Below, piece by piece: positions 54,630 to 63,826 of a DNA stretch of 64,000 nucleotides (positions within the stretch are counted from its first letter, which is position 1; each line of letters begins with the position of its first letter). The notes under the pieces were generated by a model that was not told the DNA's origin, did no database searches, and was given only the letters and a program-made list of their open reading frames with translations. Position numbers and translations under genes: made by a program. This DNA is from Bacteroidales bacterium (lineage in GTDB: Bacteria > Bacteroidota > Bacteroidia > Bacteroidales > P3). The stretch covers positions 1-64,000 of the forward strand of contig JAFUGA010000060.1 of the NCBI GenBank assembly GCA_017469625.1, written 5' to 3'.

Positions 54630-57263
54630 TTAGTTGTCTTGTTCTAATTTTCCTAATCTCATAACTATAGAGGTTTGACTTCTTCCCATTTTTTTGGAAA
54701 TTTGTCTTATGGTTTTACCTTCTCTATGCAAAGTAAGTAGCAATTCATCTGCTTTTTTCGTCCATCTTTTGTTTGCATTTATATGTTTAGAATAAGAATT
54801 CATATCCACAGACTCCGGATTTATAAACTCTTTAACAAAGACAGATGGAAAACGTTTATCATACATAACTAAAGTTTTTTCTTTTGCCCTCGTTATTGCA
54901 ACATAAAATAAACGTCTTTCTTCTGAATATGGAAATTCATCTGCTTTACATAGTACATAATTCAGTATACTATCATCACTAATCTTTGATGGAAAACCGT
55001 ATGTATCATCGTTACATTGTAACAATATTACATAGTCCGACTCTAATCCTTTGGATTTATGAACCGAAAGAAATTCTATTTTTCTATTATTTATAATGTA
55101 ATAATATTTATCACTCTCTTTAACTCCCTGAAACATAAAAGAAAGGTAGTAATCATCAAAAGAATACCTGCCAAGCAAAAATATGGATTTGTCCATAGGT
55201 ATAGCATTAACAAGTTCTATTATTTTTTTGCAAAATTCTTTTCTTTCGTACTCTACAAATGAAATTTCTGTCTTTTTATCTGTAAATGTACGTATATTTT
55301 TTCTTATTTGAGCAGAATTTTTCTGAATAAAACGAGAAGATTGTTCTACTAAAGGGTTACCAAATCTATATGTTGTTTCTATTTTCTTTATTTCTGAATA
55401 TCCGAAATAAGACTGAAAATCATTGAATAAGGACATATCGCTACCAGAAAATCGGTATATAGATTGCCAATCATCTCCGACACAATAGATTTTTGCGGGT
55501 GTAGTACCTTGTCTAAGTGCCATAAGAAAATAGTATCTATCCAAAGAAATATCTTGAAATTCATCTACTATAATATAGTCATAGTTCCCAATGTATTCAC
55601 GTTTGCATATCTCCGTTGCAGATAGTATAGCATCGGTGAAATCTATTTGATTTCTGTTTTTTAGTTCCTGAGTGTATTCTTCATACATAGGTATTATAAT
55701 ATGTTTAATCATATCTTTGTTTCTCTTATCCTTATTCTCTTTTGTTTCTTGTATAATCTTATCTATAGATTTACAACTTGATTTTAAAAGAGTTACAAAT
55801 GTAGAAACAAGGCGTATGAAAAACTTTTCTTGTTTAGATTTTTTAGGAACTATCATATCAAACAATTCTTCCTCGCTTTTTTCTTTAAAAGGTATATTGT
55901 TTTGAATAAATAGTTCTTTTAATTTTTCTTTTATATCTGTATAAGTATTGAAATCTGCACTTGTCGTGTATATAAGTTTGGTTTTGTATTTCTCATGCGT
56001 TGCTTTCTTCCACGTAATTCCATCTCCATATTTTTGATTTGCCTCTTCGTAAGATATTTCTTTTTCTTTTGCAAACCAAGATGGTACTAAACCTAGTTCA
56101 TTTAAAGCAAAATGTTCTAAATAAACACGATATTGTTTTCCATTTCTCTCGTAATAAATAGAAAAATCTGGTAGATATTGAGAATACATTTCGTTTGCAA
56201 CACTGTATTCATAGGGTTCTTCGTATCTATATTGCATTCCCAAACAACTTAACGCATAACAGATTTGTTGTTCCTGAATACTTTTTACGTATATCTCGTT
56301 ATTGTCCATATCTGGCAATAAAGCCTTGATTTCATTGCTTTTCAGAGAAGACAATTCCGAACGTTTATCATTTTTTATACTTAACCAAGCAGGTTCTTCG
56401 TACTGATAAGATGTAAAATATTTTAAAACATAGTGTTTGAAATCTTTGTTTTCTATCAATTTTCTATAAGATTGCACAAATAAAGTGTCAGTTTTTTCAC
56501 ATATAGAGGGTTTGCAACCTGTTACTTTGCTTATTATATCAAGTGCAAGTTTATGAAAAGTATAGCCTTTTAAGTTCTGTGTATTTATTCTCTCACTAAG
56601 TTCTGTTGCTGCTTTATGTGTATAACTTATAAGTAAAATTCTGAGCGGAGGTATCTTTTTTATCTCCGTCAAATACTTTACTTTTCCAACGACAGAAGAA
56701 GTTTTTCCACTGCCAGCACTTGCTACTACCAAACAGTTTTCTGCTTCAGAAATAATTGCTTTGCGTTGTTGAGTGTCCAAAGGATATGTTAGACAAGTAT
56801 CAAAAAAATGTTTGTGTTTATCAAGTAGTTGTGAAGTTATTTGTTCATTATGTTTTTCAATAATTTTATCTATATTTCTGTAATCATGCAGAAAAGTTAA
56901 TAGTATGTTTGAGGGTTCTATTTTGAAAGAATATAAACGTCTAATAAGAACGTGTATTTCGTTGTAAATATCTTCGTATTGCGAAAGGAAAGAATCTTTG
57001 ACTTTTGGTGTTATTATCTCATTTTCAAAGTTTTTCTCAATATCTTTTGATATAGAAAAAGAAAAATTATCATTCTCTTGGTCTAATAAATTCTTTTCTT
57101 GAAAATATTTTTCTTTTCTCTTTTCCTTACTTATCTGAATAAGATTTTCTTCATACTTTCTTTGCTTTTCTTTCAATGATTTTATTCTTCTACTTCTTAT
57201 AATAAAGAATAGCAGAAGTAGAATTAAACAAAAAACTATTATAACGATATATATTTCATTCAT
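54630..57263 (-). CDS. UvrD/HelD-like DNA helicase with membrane anchor and C-terminal HTH
   Basis: 877 residues. An N-terminal membrane helix (IYIVIIVFCLILLLLFFII, about 4-22) is followed by a basic coiled coil to about 65. Walker A is ASAGSGKTSS near 185 and the Q-motif segment is DTQQRKAIISEAE. An insert at about 335-430 (YLPDFSIYYERNGKQYRVYLEHFAL) resembles the PD-(D/E)xK-like insert of helicase IV. VDEFQDIS is near 567, GDDWQSIYRFSGSD is motif III, VHKSKGLESDYVI is near 735 and FYVAITRAKEK near 785. The tail 830-877 (RWTKKADELLLTLHREGKTIRQISKKMGRSQ) is a Myb/HTH-like domain. It is an SF1 3'-5' helicase; a repair or defence role is possible. Confidence 0.85.
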   Translation of the reverse strand: MNEIYIVIIVFCLILLLLFFIIRSRRIKSLKEKQRKYEENLIQISKEKRKEKYFQEKNLLDQENDNFSFSISKDIEKNFENEIITPKVKDSFLSQYEDIYNEIHVLIRRLYSFKIEPSNILLTFLHDYRNIDKIIEKHNEQITSQLLDKHKHFFDTCLTYPLDTQQRKAIISEAENCLVVASAGSGKTSSVVGKVKYLTEIKKIPPLRILLISYTHKAATELSERINTQNLKGYTFHKLALDIISKVTGCKPSICEKTDTLFVQSYRKLIENKDFKHYVLKYFTSYQYEEPAWLSIKNDKRSELSSLKSNEIKALLPDMDNNEIYVKSIQEQQICYALSCLGMQYRYEEPYEYSVANEMYSQYLPDFSIYYERNGKQYRVYLEHFALNELGLVPSWFAKEKEISYEEANQKYGDGITWKKATHEKYKTKLIYTTSADFNTYTDIKEKLKELFIQNNIPFKEKSEEELFDMIVPKKSKQEKFFIRLVSTFVTLLKSSCKSIDKIIQETKENKDKRNKDMIKHIIIPMYEEYTQELKNRNQIDFTDAILSATEICKREYIGNYDYIIVDEFQDISLDRYYFLMALRQGTTPAKIYCVGDDWQSIYRFSGSDMSLFNDFQSYFGYSEIKKIETTYRFGNPLVEQSSRFIQKNSAQIRKNIRTFTDKKTEISFVEYERKEFCKKIIELVNAIPMDKSIFLLGRYSFDDYYLSFMFQGVKESDKYYYIINNRKIEFLSVHKSKGLESDYVILLQCNDDTYGFPSKISDDSILNYVLCKADEFPYSEERRLFYVAITRAKEKTLVMYDKRFPSVFVKEFINPESVDMNSYSKHINANKRWTKKADELLLTLHREGKTIRQISKKMGRSQTSIVMRLGKLEQDN

Positions 57264-57379
57264 AATTTATCTTTTATATCATTTTGTTTGAGAAAGACTT
57301 GTTAAATATTTTCAATACTTGTTTTTCTTTAATGATTAAATGTTTGTATATCAATTGTTATTAGGTAAGTCTTGTTTTT

Positions 57380-58111
57380 TTATAAAAGAAAAGGAGAAAC
57401 AAGATTTTTATAGTTTGTTGTGTATTGATTATCTTCGTTTCTTATATAGATATTTTCTTGTAAGGTAGTATCTTTTTGAGAAGAGAAAAGGGTAACTCTT
57501 CGTATTGGTTGGGTGTTAGTTGTCCTTGAAAAGATATTGTAAGAAAATGTTAGGAAGATGTTTTGCAAGGCAAAAAGTTTTTCTAATTCCATAGATTCTT
57601 TCTCTGGAAGAATAACTGCTATAACAGATTGTTTTGAAATGATTTGCATACATGAAAGGACAAAGTTTTCTAAAGAAAGTGAATGATTGTGTCTTGCTAA
57701 CATCTTTCTTTCATTTGTGGATAAAAGAGATTGTGTGAAATATGGAGGATTTGAAACTATTAAATCAAATTTTTCGTTTGTCTGTTTTGAAAAATCTTCC
57801 AAAGAGATATTTATTGCAGAAAGTCTATCGTTCCATTTAGAGAGGGAAAAGTTTTCTTTGCACTCCTCTATAGAAAGTTTATCTATATCTATAGCAGTAA
57901 TGTTTGCAGATGGGAAAGTCTGAGCAGAGCAAAGTGCAATAATACCACAACCTGTCCCAATATCTAATATATTTTTGGGAGTTGTGATTAGGAGAGTATC
58001 ATATTTGAGAAAAGAGTAATAAAGTAAAGATGAAAGCATTATACTATCTGTACCTACTTTCATTGTAGATTGACTATGATTGAGTGAATATTCTTTGCAC
58101 TGAAACTCCAT
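57380..58111 (-). CDS. TrmN6-like tRNA1(Val) A37 N6-methyltransferase
   Basis: 243 residues from ATG 58111; the TTG 12 bp upstream is less likely. It opens MEFQCKEYSLNHSQSTMKVGTDSIMLSS, typical of the YfiC/TrmN6 family. The SAM site is ILDIGTGCGIIALCSAQ, and the amino-methylase motif is IVSNPPYFTQ at about 110. The family methylates A37 of tRNA1(Val) in E. coli; the substrate here is inferred. The gene is downstream of exbD, separated by a strong terminator. Confidence 0.9.
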   Translation of the reverse strand: MEFQCKEYSLNHSQSTMKVGTDSIMLSSLLYYSFLKYDTLLITTPKNILDIGTGCGIIALCSAQTFPSANITAIDIDKLSIEECKENFSLSKWNDRLSAINISLEDFSKQTNEKFDLIVSNPPYFTQSLLSTNERKMLARHNHSLSLENFVLSCMQIISKQSVIAVILPEKESMELEKLFALQNIFLTFSYNIFSRTTNTQPIRRVTLFSSQKDTTLQENIYIRNEDNQYTTNYKNLVSPFLL

Positions 58112-58126
58112 TTGTTTATACAATTA

Positions 58127-58169
58127 TAAAAAAAGAACTGCTCAATAATAAACCATATTGAACAGTTCT
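58127..58169 (-). terminator. Terminator of the ExbB/ExbD operon
   Basis: On the minus strand AGAACTG...TATTGAGCAGTTCT forms a stem, with inner TTCAATA/TATTGAG pairing, followed by TTTTTTTATAATT. It lies just upstream of the TrmN6-like gene. Confidence 0.88.
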
Positions 58170-58187
58170 ATATTTAGAATTTACTTA

Positions 58188-58655
58188 TTAGTATGAATCT
58201 TTTACTCTTCTTGAAGCAGAATACATGATACGCAATGCTCCAGACTTTCTAAGTTCTTGTTTTACGTCTGTTACATCACCCATTCTTGTGTCTTTATCAC
58301 ATTTTAAAGTAGTTGTGATAAAAGGACGGTCGGCTTCATCTCTTGCAGCTCTTTCACTCTCAATAAAAGCAGGTATATCTGAAACCTCGCTTAGTTGGTC
58401 GTTTAACTGAATACGAGAACCTGTTCCGAATTTTGGGTCTAAAGGCACACCGATGTATATGTTACTTGCAAGAGATTTTCTTTCAAGTTTTTGAATTTCG
58501 GATGCTTGTGGAACATCATATTTTACTATTACTGTAGCTTCTCTCATTGTAGAAATAATCATAAAGAAGAAAAGCAAAGTAAACACGATGTCTGACATTG
58601 AGTTACTGTTCAATGCAGGCATATCGCCTCTTTCATTTTTTGTAAATTTTGCCAT
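58188..58655 (-). CDS. ExbD/TolR family protein (second copy)
   Basis: 155 residues. The short cytosolic N-terminus NERGDMPALNSNSMSDIVFTLLFFFMI contains the ion-conducting Asp at the start of the single membrane helix. The periplasmic domain contains NIYIGVPL and KCDKDTRMGDVTDVKQELRKSGALRIMYSA. With ExbB it converts the proton gradient into work through TonB. It follows the longer ExbD by 20 bp. Confidence 0.92.
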   Translation of the reverse strand: MAKFTKNERGDMPALNSNSMSDIVFTLLFFFMIISTMREATVIVKYDVPQASEIQKLERKSLASNIYIGVPLDPKFGTGSRIQLNDQLSEVSDIPAFIESERAARDEADRPFITTTLKCDKDTRMGDVTDVKQELRKSGALRIMYSASRRVKDSY

Positions 58656-58675
58656 TTTTCTTTCCTCCTTATTTA

Positions 58676-59254
58676 TTATTTTTGTGCTACGTTCTTTGGT
58701 TCTGCTTCTGAGATAGCAACAGGAATAGCCTTGTCTATAGCAGCCATTTGAGAGTTGTTACAATCAGAATATTTACGTCCGAATTTTTCTTTTGCCATAT
58801 CGTTTCTTAATTCATTAACAGCAGCAGTCAATTCGTTCTGAACCTGAATATACATTTGATAAGATGTACCACGGTCGTTCTGCAATGAAATAACACCTTT
58901 TGAAACCTCTACCTGACCTAATAAGTCTATAGTTCTTTTTTCTTTCTCTGGAAGATTTGGTAGATTTCTTGGATTACCAAGGAACTCTTTTGCTCTATCT
59001 TTCAAAGAATTTATATCACCAGGTTCACCATTTATAAGCAATTGGTCGTTCATATTCACCAAAACAACAAAAGTGTTTCTCTTGTGAATATCTGGTGGTT
59101 TTACATTAGGGTCGGATGGAGGCGGTAAACGTCTTTGTATACCTGAATCCGTATTTATTGATGAGGTCAATAGGAAAAAGGTCAATAACAAAAACGAGAT
59201 GTCTGACATTGCCGAGCCATTCAGTGCTGGTAATTTTTTTCCTCTTCTTGCCAT
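58676..59254 (-). CDS. ExbD/TolR family protein (first copy, extended)
   Basis: 192 residues. ARRGKKLPALNGSAMSDISFLLLTFFLLTSS gives the basic N-terminus, the membrane Asp and one helix. The periplasmic part is longer than in the second copy (TFVVLVNMNDQLLINGEPGDINSL, RGTSYQMYIQVQNELTAAVNELRN). Two unlike ExbD copies in tandem are common in Bacteroidota. It is preceded by the four-helix protein with a 13-bp gap. Confidence 0.92.
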   Translation of the reverse strand: MARRGKKLPALNGSAMSDISFLLLTFFLLTSSINTDSGIQRRLPPPSDPNVKPPDIHKRNTFVVLVNMNDQLLINGEPGDINSLKDRAKEFLGNPRNLPNLPEKEKRTIDLLGQVEVSKGVISLQNDRGTSYQMYIQVQNELTAAVNELRNDMAKEKFGRKYSDCNNSQMAAIDKAIPVAISEAEPKNVAQK

Positions 59255-59267
59255 TGTATTTTTCCTC

Positions 59268-59726
59268 TTATTTTAAACGTTTAGATATTTCTGAATATAT
59301 TACAGAACATATAACACCTGCAAATAGGAAATACACAGTGTAGCATGCTGCTCCTATCCATTTAGATGAAGAAACAGAATAATTTGCTCCTGCTTTCTCA
59401 AATGTTGCTTGAGAAATATCTGTTCCTGATGCTAAGAAATAAGAAACGAATAATGCTACAATTGTAAGTCCAAGAATTATCATAACCAATTTCGCTTTGT
59501 CTTCTATCATTTGCTTTATTAGAAAGACGATAATTCCTATTATTGCACATACTGCAAATATGAATACTATCCAATATGCAATACCCCACAATGAATTTGC
59601 TGCACCTTGTGTTTCCAAAGGCATATCTTGTTTGAAAACAAATGCGTACGCCACTGCAGCTATAGTAGCTATAAGAGCCACTACCATTGTTATGATTAGT
59701 ACTAAATTTATTTTTTCTTTTTTCAT
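59268..59726 (-). CDS. Four-helix membrane protein of the exbB-exbD operon
   Basis: 152 residues with four hydrophobic segments (about 7-29, 46-66, 75-97 and 118-140) and a basic C-terminus (SEISKRLK). No catalytic motif is visible. It sits between exbB and the two exbD genes, a position where other Bacteroidota also carry a small membrane protein, so it may belong to the proton-channel complex. That role is inference. Confidence 0.7.
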   Translation of the reverse strand: MKKEKINLVLIITMVVALIATIAAVAYAFVFKQDMPLETQGAANSLWGIAYWIVFIFAVCAIIGIIVFLIKQMIEDKAKLVMIILGLTIVALFVSYFLASGTDISQATFEKAGANYSVSSSKWIGAACYTVYFLFAGVICSVIYSEISKRLK

Positions 59727-59801
59727 TTATTTTTCCTCCTTGGTTTTATTAAGTAATATCTATAAACCTTATGCAACTATGCACAAGCACACAATATAAA
59801 A

Positions 59802-60620
59802 TTACTTTCTGTATTTTACCAAGATGTCCATAAATGATATAGAAGCATCTTCCATTGTTGATACTAAACTTTCAATTTTTGACATTAAATAGTTGTAGCA
59901 AATTTGAAGAATCAAAGCTGTGATAAGACCGAAGACTGTAGTCAACAAAGCCACTTTCATACCACCAGCAACAACTGTTGGAGAAATATCACCTGCTGCT
60001 TCAATATCATCAAAAGCTTGTACCATACCAACAACTGTACCTAAGAATCCGAAAGAAGGAGCGATAGCGATGAACAATGAAATCCAAATCATATTGCTTT
60101 CTAATCTTGCCATTTGAACACCACCGTAAGAAGTAAGAGATTTTTCTACGTCTTCAAGACCGTTATCTACTCTACTCAAACCTTGGTAGAATATAGAAGC
60201 AACAGGACCTCTTGTGTTTTTGCAAACTTCCATAGCTGCATCATAGTTACCTGCTGCAACGTTATCTCTAACTTTGTCTAATAATTTTTCAGCATTTGTT
60301 GTAGCAAGATTAAGGTATATTATTCTTTCTATAACTAAACCTAAACCTAATATTAAACAGATAAGCACAGGAGTCATCCAACCTACACCACCTTCTATGT
60401 ATTTAGTCTTTAACATCTGGTGGAAAGACTTTTTGTCTGTTGCAGGAGTTTTTGTCTCTGTGTTTTCAGTTGCTACTGCTGTTTCAGATGCTGTTGTTTC
60501 TGAAACTGTAGTTTCTGTAGATGTTGCTGCATCATCTTTAGCATCTTGTGCAAAAGCAGCATTTGATACGAATACTGTCAATAGTAACATTATTGACAAA
60601 TAAGCACATACTTTTTTCAT
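59802..60620 (-). CDS. ExbB/MotA/TolQ proton channel protein
   Basis: 272 residues. A signal-peptide-like helix ends NAAFAQ, then a low-complexity Thr/Glu/Ala linker runs from about 25 to 65, followed by the channel core: GGVGWMTPVLICLILGLGLVIERI, RGPVASIFYQGLSRVDNG, FIAIAPSFGFLGTVVGMVQAFDDIEAAGDISPTVVAGGMKVALLTT (the MotA_ExbB signature) and a final helix. It is the first gene of the operon and energises TonB-dependent transport such as the receptor at 32372. Extended N-termini of this type are usual in Bacteroidota. Confidence 0.94.
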   Translation of the reverse strand: MKKVCAYLSIMLLLTVFVSNAAFAQDAKDDAATSTETTVSETTASETAVATENTETKTPATDKKSFHQMLKTKYIEGGVGWMTPVLICLILGLGLVIERIIYLNLATTNAEKLLDKVRDNVAAGNYDAAMEVCKNTRGPVASIFYQGLSRVDNGLEDVEKSLTSYGGVQMARLESNMIWISLFIAIAPSFGFLGTVVGMVQAFDDIEAAGDISPTVVAGGMKVALLTTVFGLITALILQICYNYLMSKIESLVSTMEDASISFMDILVKYRK

Positions 60621-60736
60621 AGTTTTAATTTTACTGTTTTTTTTAATTATTACGTTTATTTCAAATTTAACAAAATTATTGTTGCAAATTTACAACCTTA
60701 TTTTAAAAATACAATAAATATTTTTAATTTTTTTAC

Positions 60737-62038
60737 TTATTTCTCATTTATTACTTGTTTTTCTTCCTTATTATCAGAAACTAAGACCCTATCTATTCTT
60801 AATCCATCTATATCTATAATTTCAAAAATAAATTGTTCCCATTCTATCTTTTCGCCTATTTTTGGCACTTTACCAGTTTTAGCCAAGATAAGTCCGCTAA
60901 CGGTATTGTAAGAACTTGTTTGATATTTGTCTTCCAAACCAAAATGAGATAAGAAATCATAAAAAGGATATTGTCCATCTACAAGGTAAGTTCCATCTTC
61001 TCTTTGTACGAATACTTGTTCATCGTCTATTTCGTCCATCTGAGCAGGGTTATCTACAATAGACTCTAATATATCTGTCATAGTTATCATACCTTGAACA
61101 AAACCATATTCATCTATTATAAAAGCATAATGAATTTTGGACATTTTAAAAGACTCCAACACATCATAAACTCCAACACTTTCATGTATAAAGTTTGGTT
61201 CTCTCATCAAATCTTTTACTTTCAAACCTTTGTTTATGGATTTCAGAATATCTTTTATATATATGACACCTACAATATTATCCAAATTATCTTTTACAAC
61301 GGGATAGATATAATAGACTCTCTGCCCCAAATTTTCTACAACGTCTGAAATATATTCATCTTGTTCAAACCAAACAAGGTCTGCCCTTGGTGCCATAAAA
61401 GAAACTATGTTCCTGTCATTTAAATCCAAAACTCTATTAACTATTTCTTGCTCATTCTCATCTATTTCCCCCGCGTCTGCACTATGGTCTATAATAGATT
61501 TTATTTCTTCCTCAGTGGCGTTTTGTTCTTTTGAGGTTTTTAGTCCAAGCAAACTTGCCAAGAAAGAAGTTGTTTTTGATAGAAACCAAACAAATGGAAA
61601 TGCTATCTTTGACAAGAATTTCATAGGTCTAATAATAAACTCAGCAATCTTTTCTGGATTACTCATACCTATGCGTTTTGGCAACAGTTCTCCAAGTACA
61701 AGCATTATAAACGTTGTAAATACAACTATAACTATACGAGAAAGAATAATGGCAAAAGACTCTTCTATATGCAGTTTTACGAAAATATTTGTCAAATATT
61801 CTTTGTATTGTTCGCCTGTATAAAGACCTATTATAAGTCCTATAGCCGTTATGGCTATTTGTATAGTGGATAGAAACTTATCTGGATTTTCTATTATGTT
61901 CAAAACAGATTGTGCCGTTTTAGAACCTTTCTTTATTTCAGATTCTAATTTGCTTTTGCGTGAAGATATGACAGAAATCTCCGCCATAGAGAAAAAACCA
62001 TTGATAATAACGAATAACAATATTATAATCAATTCCAT
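60737..62038 (-). CDS. CNNM/CorC family transporter with CBS pair
   Basis: 433 residues. The N-terminal CNNM domain has about four membrane helices (IILLFVIINGFFSMAEISVISSRKSKLES; FIMLVLGELLPKRIGMSNPEKIA). A CBS pair follows at about 200-330 (FMAPRADLVWFEQDEYISDVVENL; FIDEYGFVQGMITMTDILESIV), and the C-terminal CorC_HlyC domain contains DGTYLVDGQYPFYDFLSHFG. Members export magnesium or cobalt or affect cation tolerance; older annotation calls them hemolysins. It follows lspA by 17 bp. Confidence 0.92.
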   Translation of the reverse strand: MELIIILLFVIINGFFSMAEISVISSRKSKLESEIKKGSKTAQSVLNIIENPDKFLSTIQIAITAIGLIIGLYTGEQYKEYLTNIFVKLHIEESFAIILSRIVIVVFTTFIMLVLGELLPKRIGMSNPEKIAEFIIRPMKFLSKIAFPFVWFLSKTTSFLASLLGLKTSKEQNATEEEIKSIIDHSADAGEIDENEQEIVNRVLDLNDRNIVSFMAPRADLVWFEQDEYISDVVENLGQRVYYIYPVVKDNLDNIVGVIYIKDILKSINKGLKVKDLMREPNFIHESVGVYDVLESFKMSKIHYAFIIDEYGFVQGMITMTDILESIVDNPAQMDEIDDEQVFVQREDGTYLVDGQYPFYDFLSHFGLEDKYQTSSYNTVSGLILAKTGKVPKIGEKIEWEQFIFEIIDIDGLRIDRVLVSDNKEEKQVINEK

Positions 62039-62055
62039 ATCTTACACAAGTAAAG

Positions 62056-62709
62056 TTAAATGTTTTGTTCTGAAACAATGTTAGAATCTTTTGTCGGTCT
62101 ATTTGTCAATCTTCTTTTTATAAAAGCAGATATTATCAACAAACAAACTCCTATCGTTATAGATGCGTCTGCAAAATTGAATATAGCATTGAAAAATCTA
62201 AAATCATTTCCACCTACTACTGGTAACCATTCTGGCAAAGTTGTTTCTATAATAGGAAAATAAAACATATCTACAACCTTACCACATAAAAAAGGTGCAT
62301 AATGTGTTTGTGGAGAAAACTCTGCTATCAAAAAAGGAGTACTTTCTGAAAACATCAAACCATAAAACATAGAGTCTATAATGTTTCCTACTGCCCCAGC
62401 AAAGATTAAAGAAAAAGCATAAACTATCATCTTGTTATCTTTGTTGTTTGATATTTTTTTTATATATATAAATATGAATACAGCCAATACCAACCTACAA
62501 AAAGTCAATATCAACTTGCCTATACTTCCTCCGAAACTCATACCAAAGGCCATTCCTTTGTTTTCAAGGAAATGTATTCTGAACCAATCCAAACCAAACA
62601 CCAAAAACTCATCTCCTATACGAAAATGAGTTTTCACATATATCTTTATAATCTGGTCTATAACCAGAATAATGACTATCAATAAAATAGAAACTCTAAG
62701 ATTTTTCAA
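62056..62709 (-). CDS. lspA: LspA, lipoprotein signal peptidase II
   Basis: 217 residues, somewhat longer than the proteobacterial enzyme but usual for Bacteroidota. Four membrane helices are visible. The catalytic aspartates are in GAVGNIIDSMFYG and FFNAIFNFADASITIG, and FLENKGMAFGM matches the conserved N-terminal Asn-rich loop. It removes signal peptides from diacylated prolipoproteins such as the several encoded in this window. It is the middle gene of dksA-lspA-corC, 5 bp behind the first. Confidence 0.95.
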   Translation of the reverse strand: MKNLRVSILLIVIILVIDQIIKIYVKTHFRIGDEFLVFGLDWFRIHFLENKGMAFGMSFGGSIGKLILTFCRLVLAVFIFIYIKKISNNKDNKMIVYAFSLIFAGAVGNIIDSMFYGLMFSESTPFLIAEFSPQTHYAPFLCGKVVDMFYFPIIETTLPEWLPVVGGNDFRFFNAIFNFADASITIGVCLLIISAFIKRRLTNRPTKDSNIVSEQNI

Positions 62710-62714
62710 AATCT

Positions 62715-63101
62715 TTATTTTTTATTTTGTTGCATTTTTGCCTCTATGCTCAATGTAGCATGAGGTACAAGTCTTAATCTTTCTTTTGGTATCAATTTGC
62801 CTGTTACTCTGCAGATACCGTAAGTTTTGTTTTCTATTCTGGTAAGTGCAGCTTCCAAATCTTTTATGTATTTCTGTTGACGTGCTGCCAAACGAGCGTT
62901 TTCTTCTTTTAGTTGAACGTTTGAACTCTCGTCTTCCATTGCTTTGAAAGTCGGACTTGTATCATCTGTTCCGTTAGAGTTTTTATTAAAAGCCTCTGCT
63001 TTCAATTCCTCTAAGTTCGCTTTAGCAACTGCAAGTTTGTCCATTATAAGTTTTTTGAACTCTTGCAATTCCTCGTCTGTATATCTTACTTTTTCTTCCA
63101 T
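62715..63101 (-). CDS. TraR/DksA family protein with degenerate zinc finger
   Basis: 128 residues. It has a long N-terminal coiled coil (YTDEELQEFKKLIMDKLAVAKANLEELK...) and a C-terminal globular part, RIENKTYGICRVTGKLIPKERLRLVPHATLSIEAK. Only one of the four zinc-ligand cysteines remains (GICRVTGK), which is the Bacteroidota form. DksA proteins bind RNA polymerase in the secondary channel; whether ppGpp is involved here is unknown. It is the first gene of the operon with lspA and corC, driven from 63152-63180. Confidence 0.9.
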   Translation of the reverse strand: MEEKVRYTDEELQEFKKLIMDKLAVAKANLEELKAEAFNKNSNGTDDTSPTFKAMEDESSNVQLKEENARLAARQQKYIKDLEAALTRIENKTYGICRVTGKLIPKERLRLVPHATLSIEAKMQQNKK

Positions 63102-63151
63102 TCCTATATTAGTATCTAATTAAAAACAAATTTCTTATATATTTTCGCCTG

Positions 63152-63180
63152 CAAAGATACAAAACTATTTTAAAATACAA
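63152..63180 (-). promoter_or_regulatory. Promoter of the dksA-lspA-corC operon
   Basis: Minus strand: TTG, 18-bp spacer, TATCTTTG followed by CA. The stretch TTTTGTATCTTTGCA is the same as in the CRISPR repeat, which supports reading that repeat as a promoter. Confidence 0.82.
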
Positions 63181-63310
63181 CGATAACTCGGTATAAGAAG
63201 TGGAAATATTTACGTATAATGTTGATAATAACCGAACTTAGATAAGAAAAATCTTATAATATCTCCGCAAAACTTAGTTTTGTTTTTACCTTAGTTGAAA
63301 AAAAAATTGC

Positions 63311-63394
63311 CAGTCTTTGTTTTGGTGAAATTAAAACTTTATTTTACTATCGTAAAATTTGATTTCACACTCACAGAACTTTGTTTTAGAATAT
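63311..63394. repeat. Array G1 of the 21-bp repeat (4 divergent units)
   Basis: Four in-register but diverged units, mostly reverse forms (TAAAACTTTATTTTA, TAAAATTTGATTTCA, CAGAACTTTGTTTTA). Confidence 0.7.
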
Positions 63395-63426
63395 TGTTTT
63401 TTCGTTTTATAGTATTGAAAAAATAT

Positions 63427-63544
63427 TTTAGTGTTCTAAATTTCCTTTTTCTAAAAATTTTTCTTCTATTTTCCACTACTCTTTCTTTATTTGGTGAGAA
63501 AAATTTAACATTTTATCCCTTTTGAACTTTACCAAACTGTTCTA
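63427..63544 (-). repeat. Copy 3 of the ~116-bp companion element
   Basis: 118 bp. On the minus strand it begins TAGAACAGTT and ends TTTAGAACACTAAA (63427-63440). It shares AAAGAAAGAGTAG and AAAAAGGAAATTTAGAACAC with copy 2. It lies between arrays G1 and G2. Confidence 0.72.
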
Positions 63545-63605
63545 AATTCCTACTTTTTTCTTACAATATTTTATTTTATAAATCTCATTCTTTATACTAA
63601 CCACA

Positions 63606-63773
63606 TAGAACTTTGTTTCAGTTTTCTTAAACTTTGTTTTGCTTTCACGAAACTTTGTTTTAATTTTCTAAAACAAAGAAAGAGAAATTTAAAACAAAGA
63701 GATAGAATTCTAAAACAAAGTTCTACGAAATTAAAACAAAGAAATAGAAAATTCTTTCTTCGTTTCAATTTCT
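63606..63773. repeat. Array G2 of the 21-bp repeat (3 reverse, 4 forward, 1 reverse unit)
   Basis: Eight in-register units. The switch from reverse to forward at 63653-63678 makes the hairpin CTTTGTTTTA/TAAAACAAAG, and a second switch closes the array (AAAGAAATAGAAAATTCTTT region). A false open frame of heptads runs through it on the minus strand. Confidence 0.88.
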
Positions 63774-63826
63774 GTATACAATATATTATAATATACAAAA
63801 TCTCTTTTGATTTTCTTCTTGTTTTT

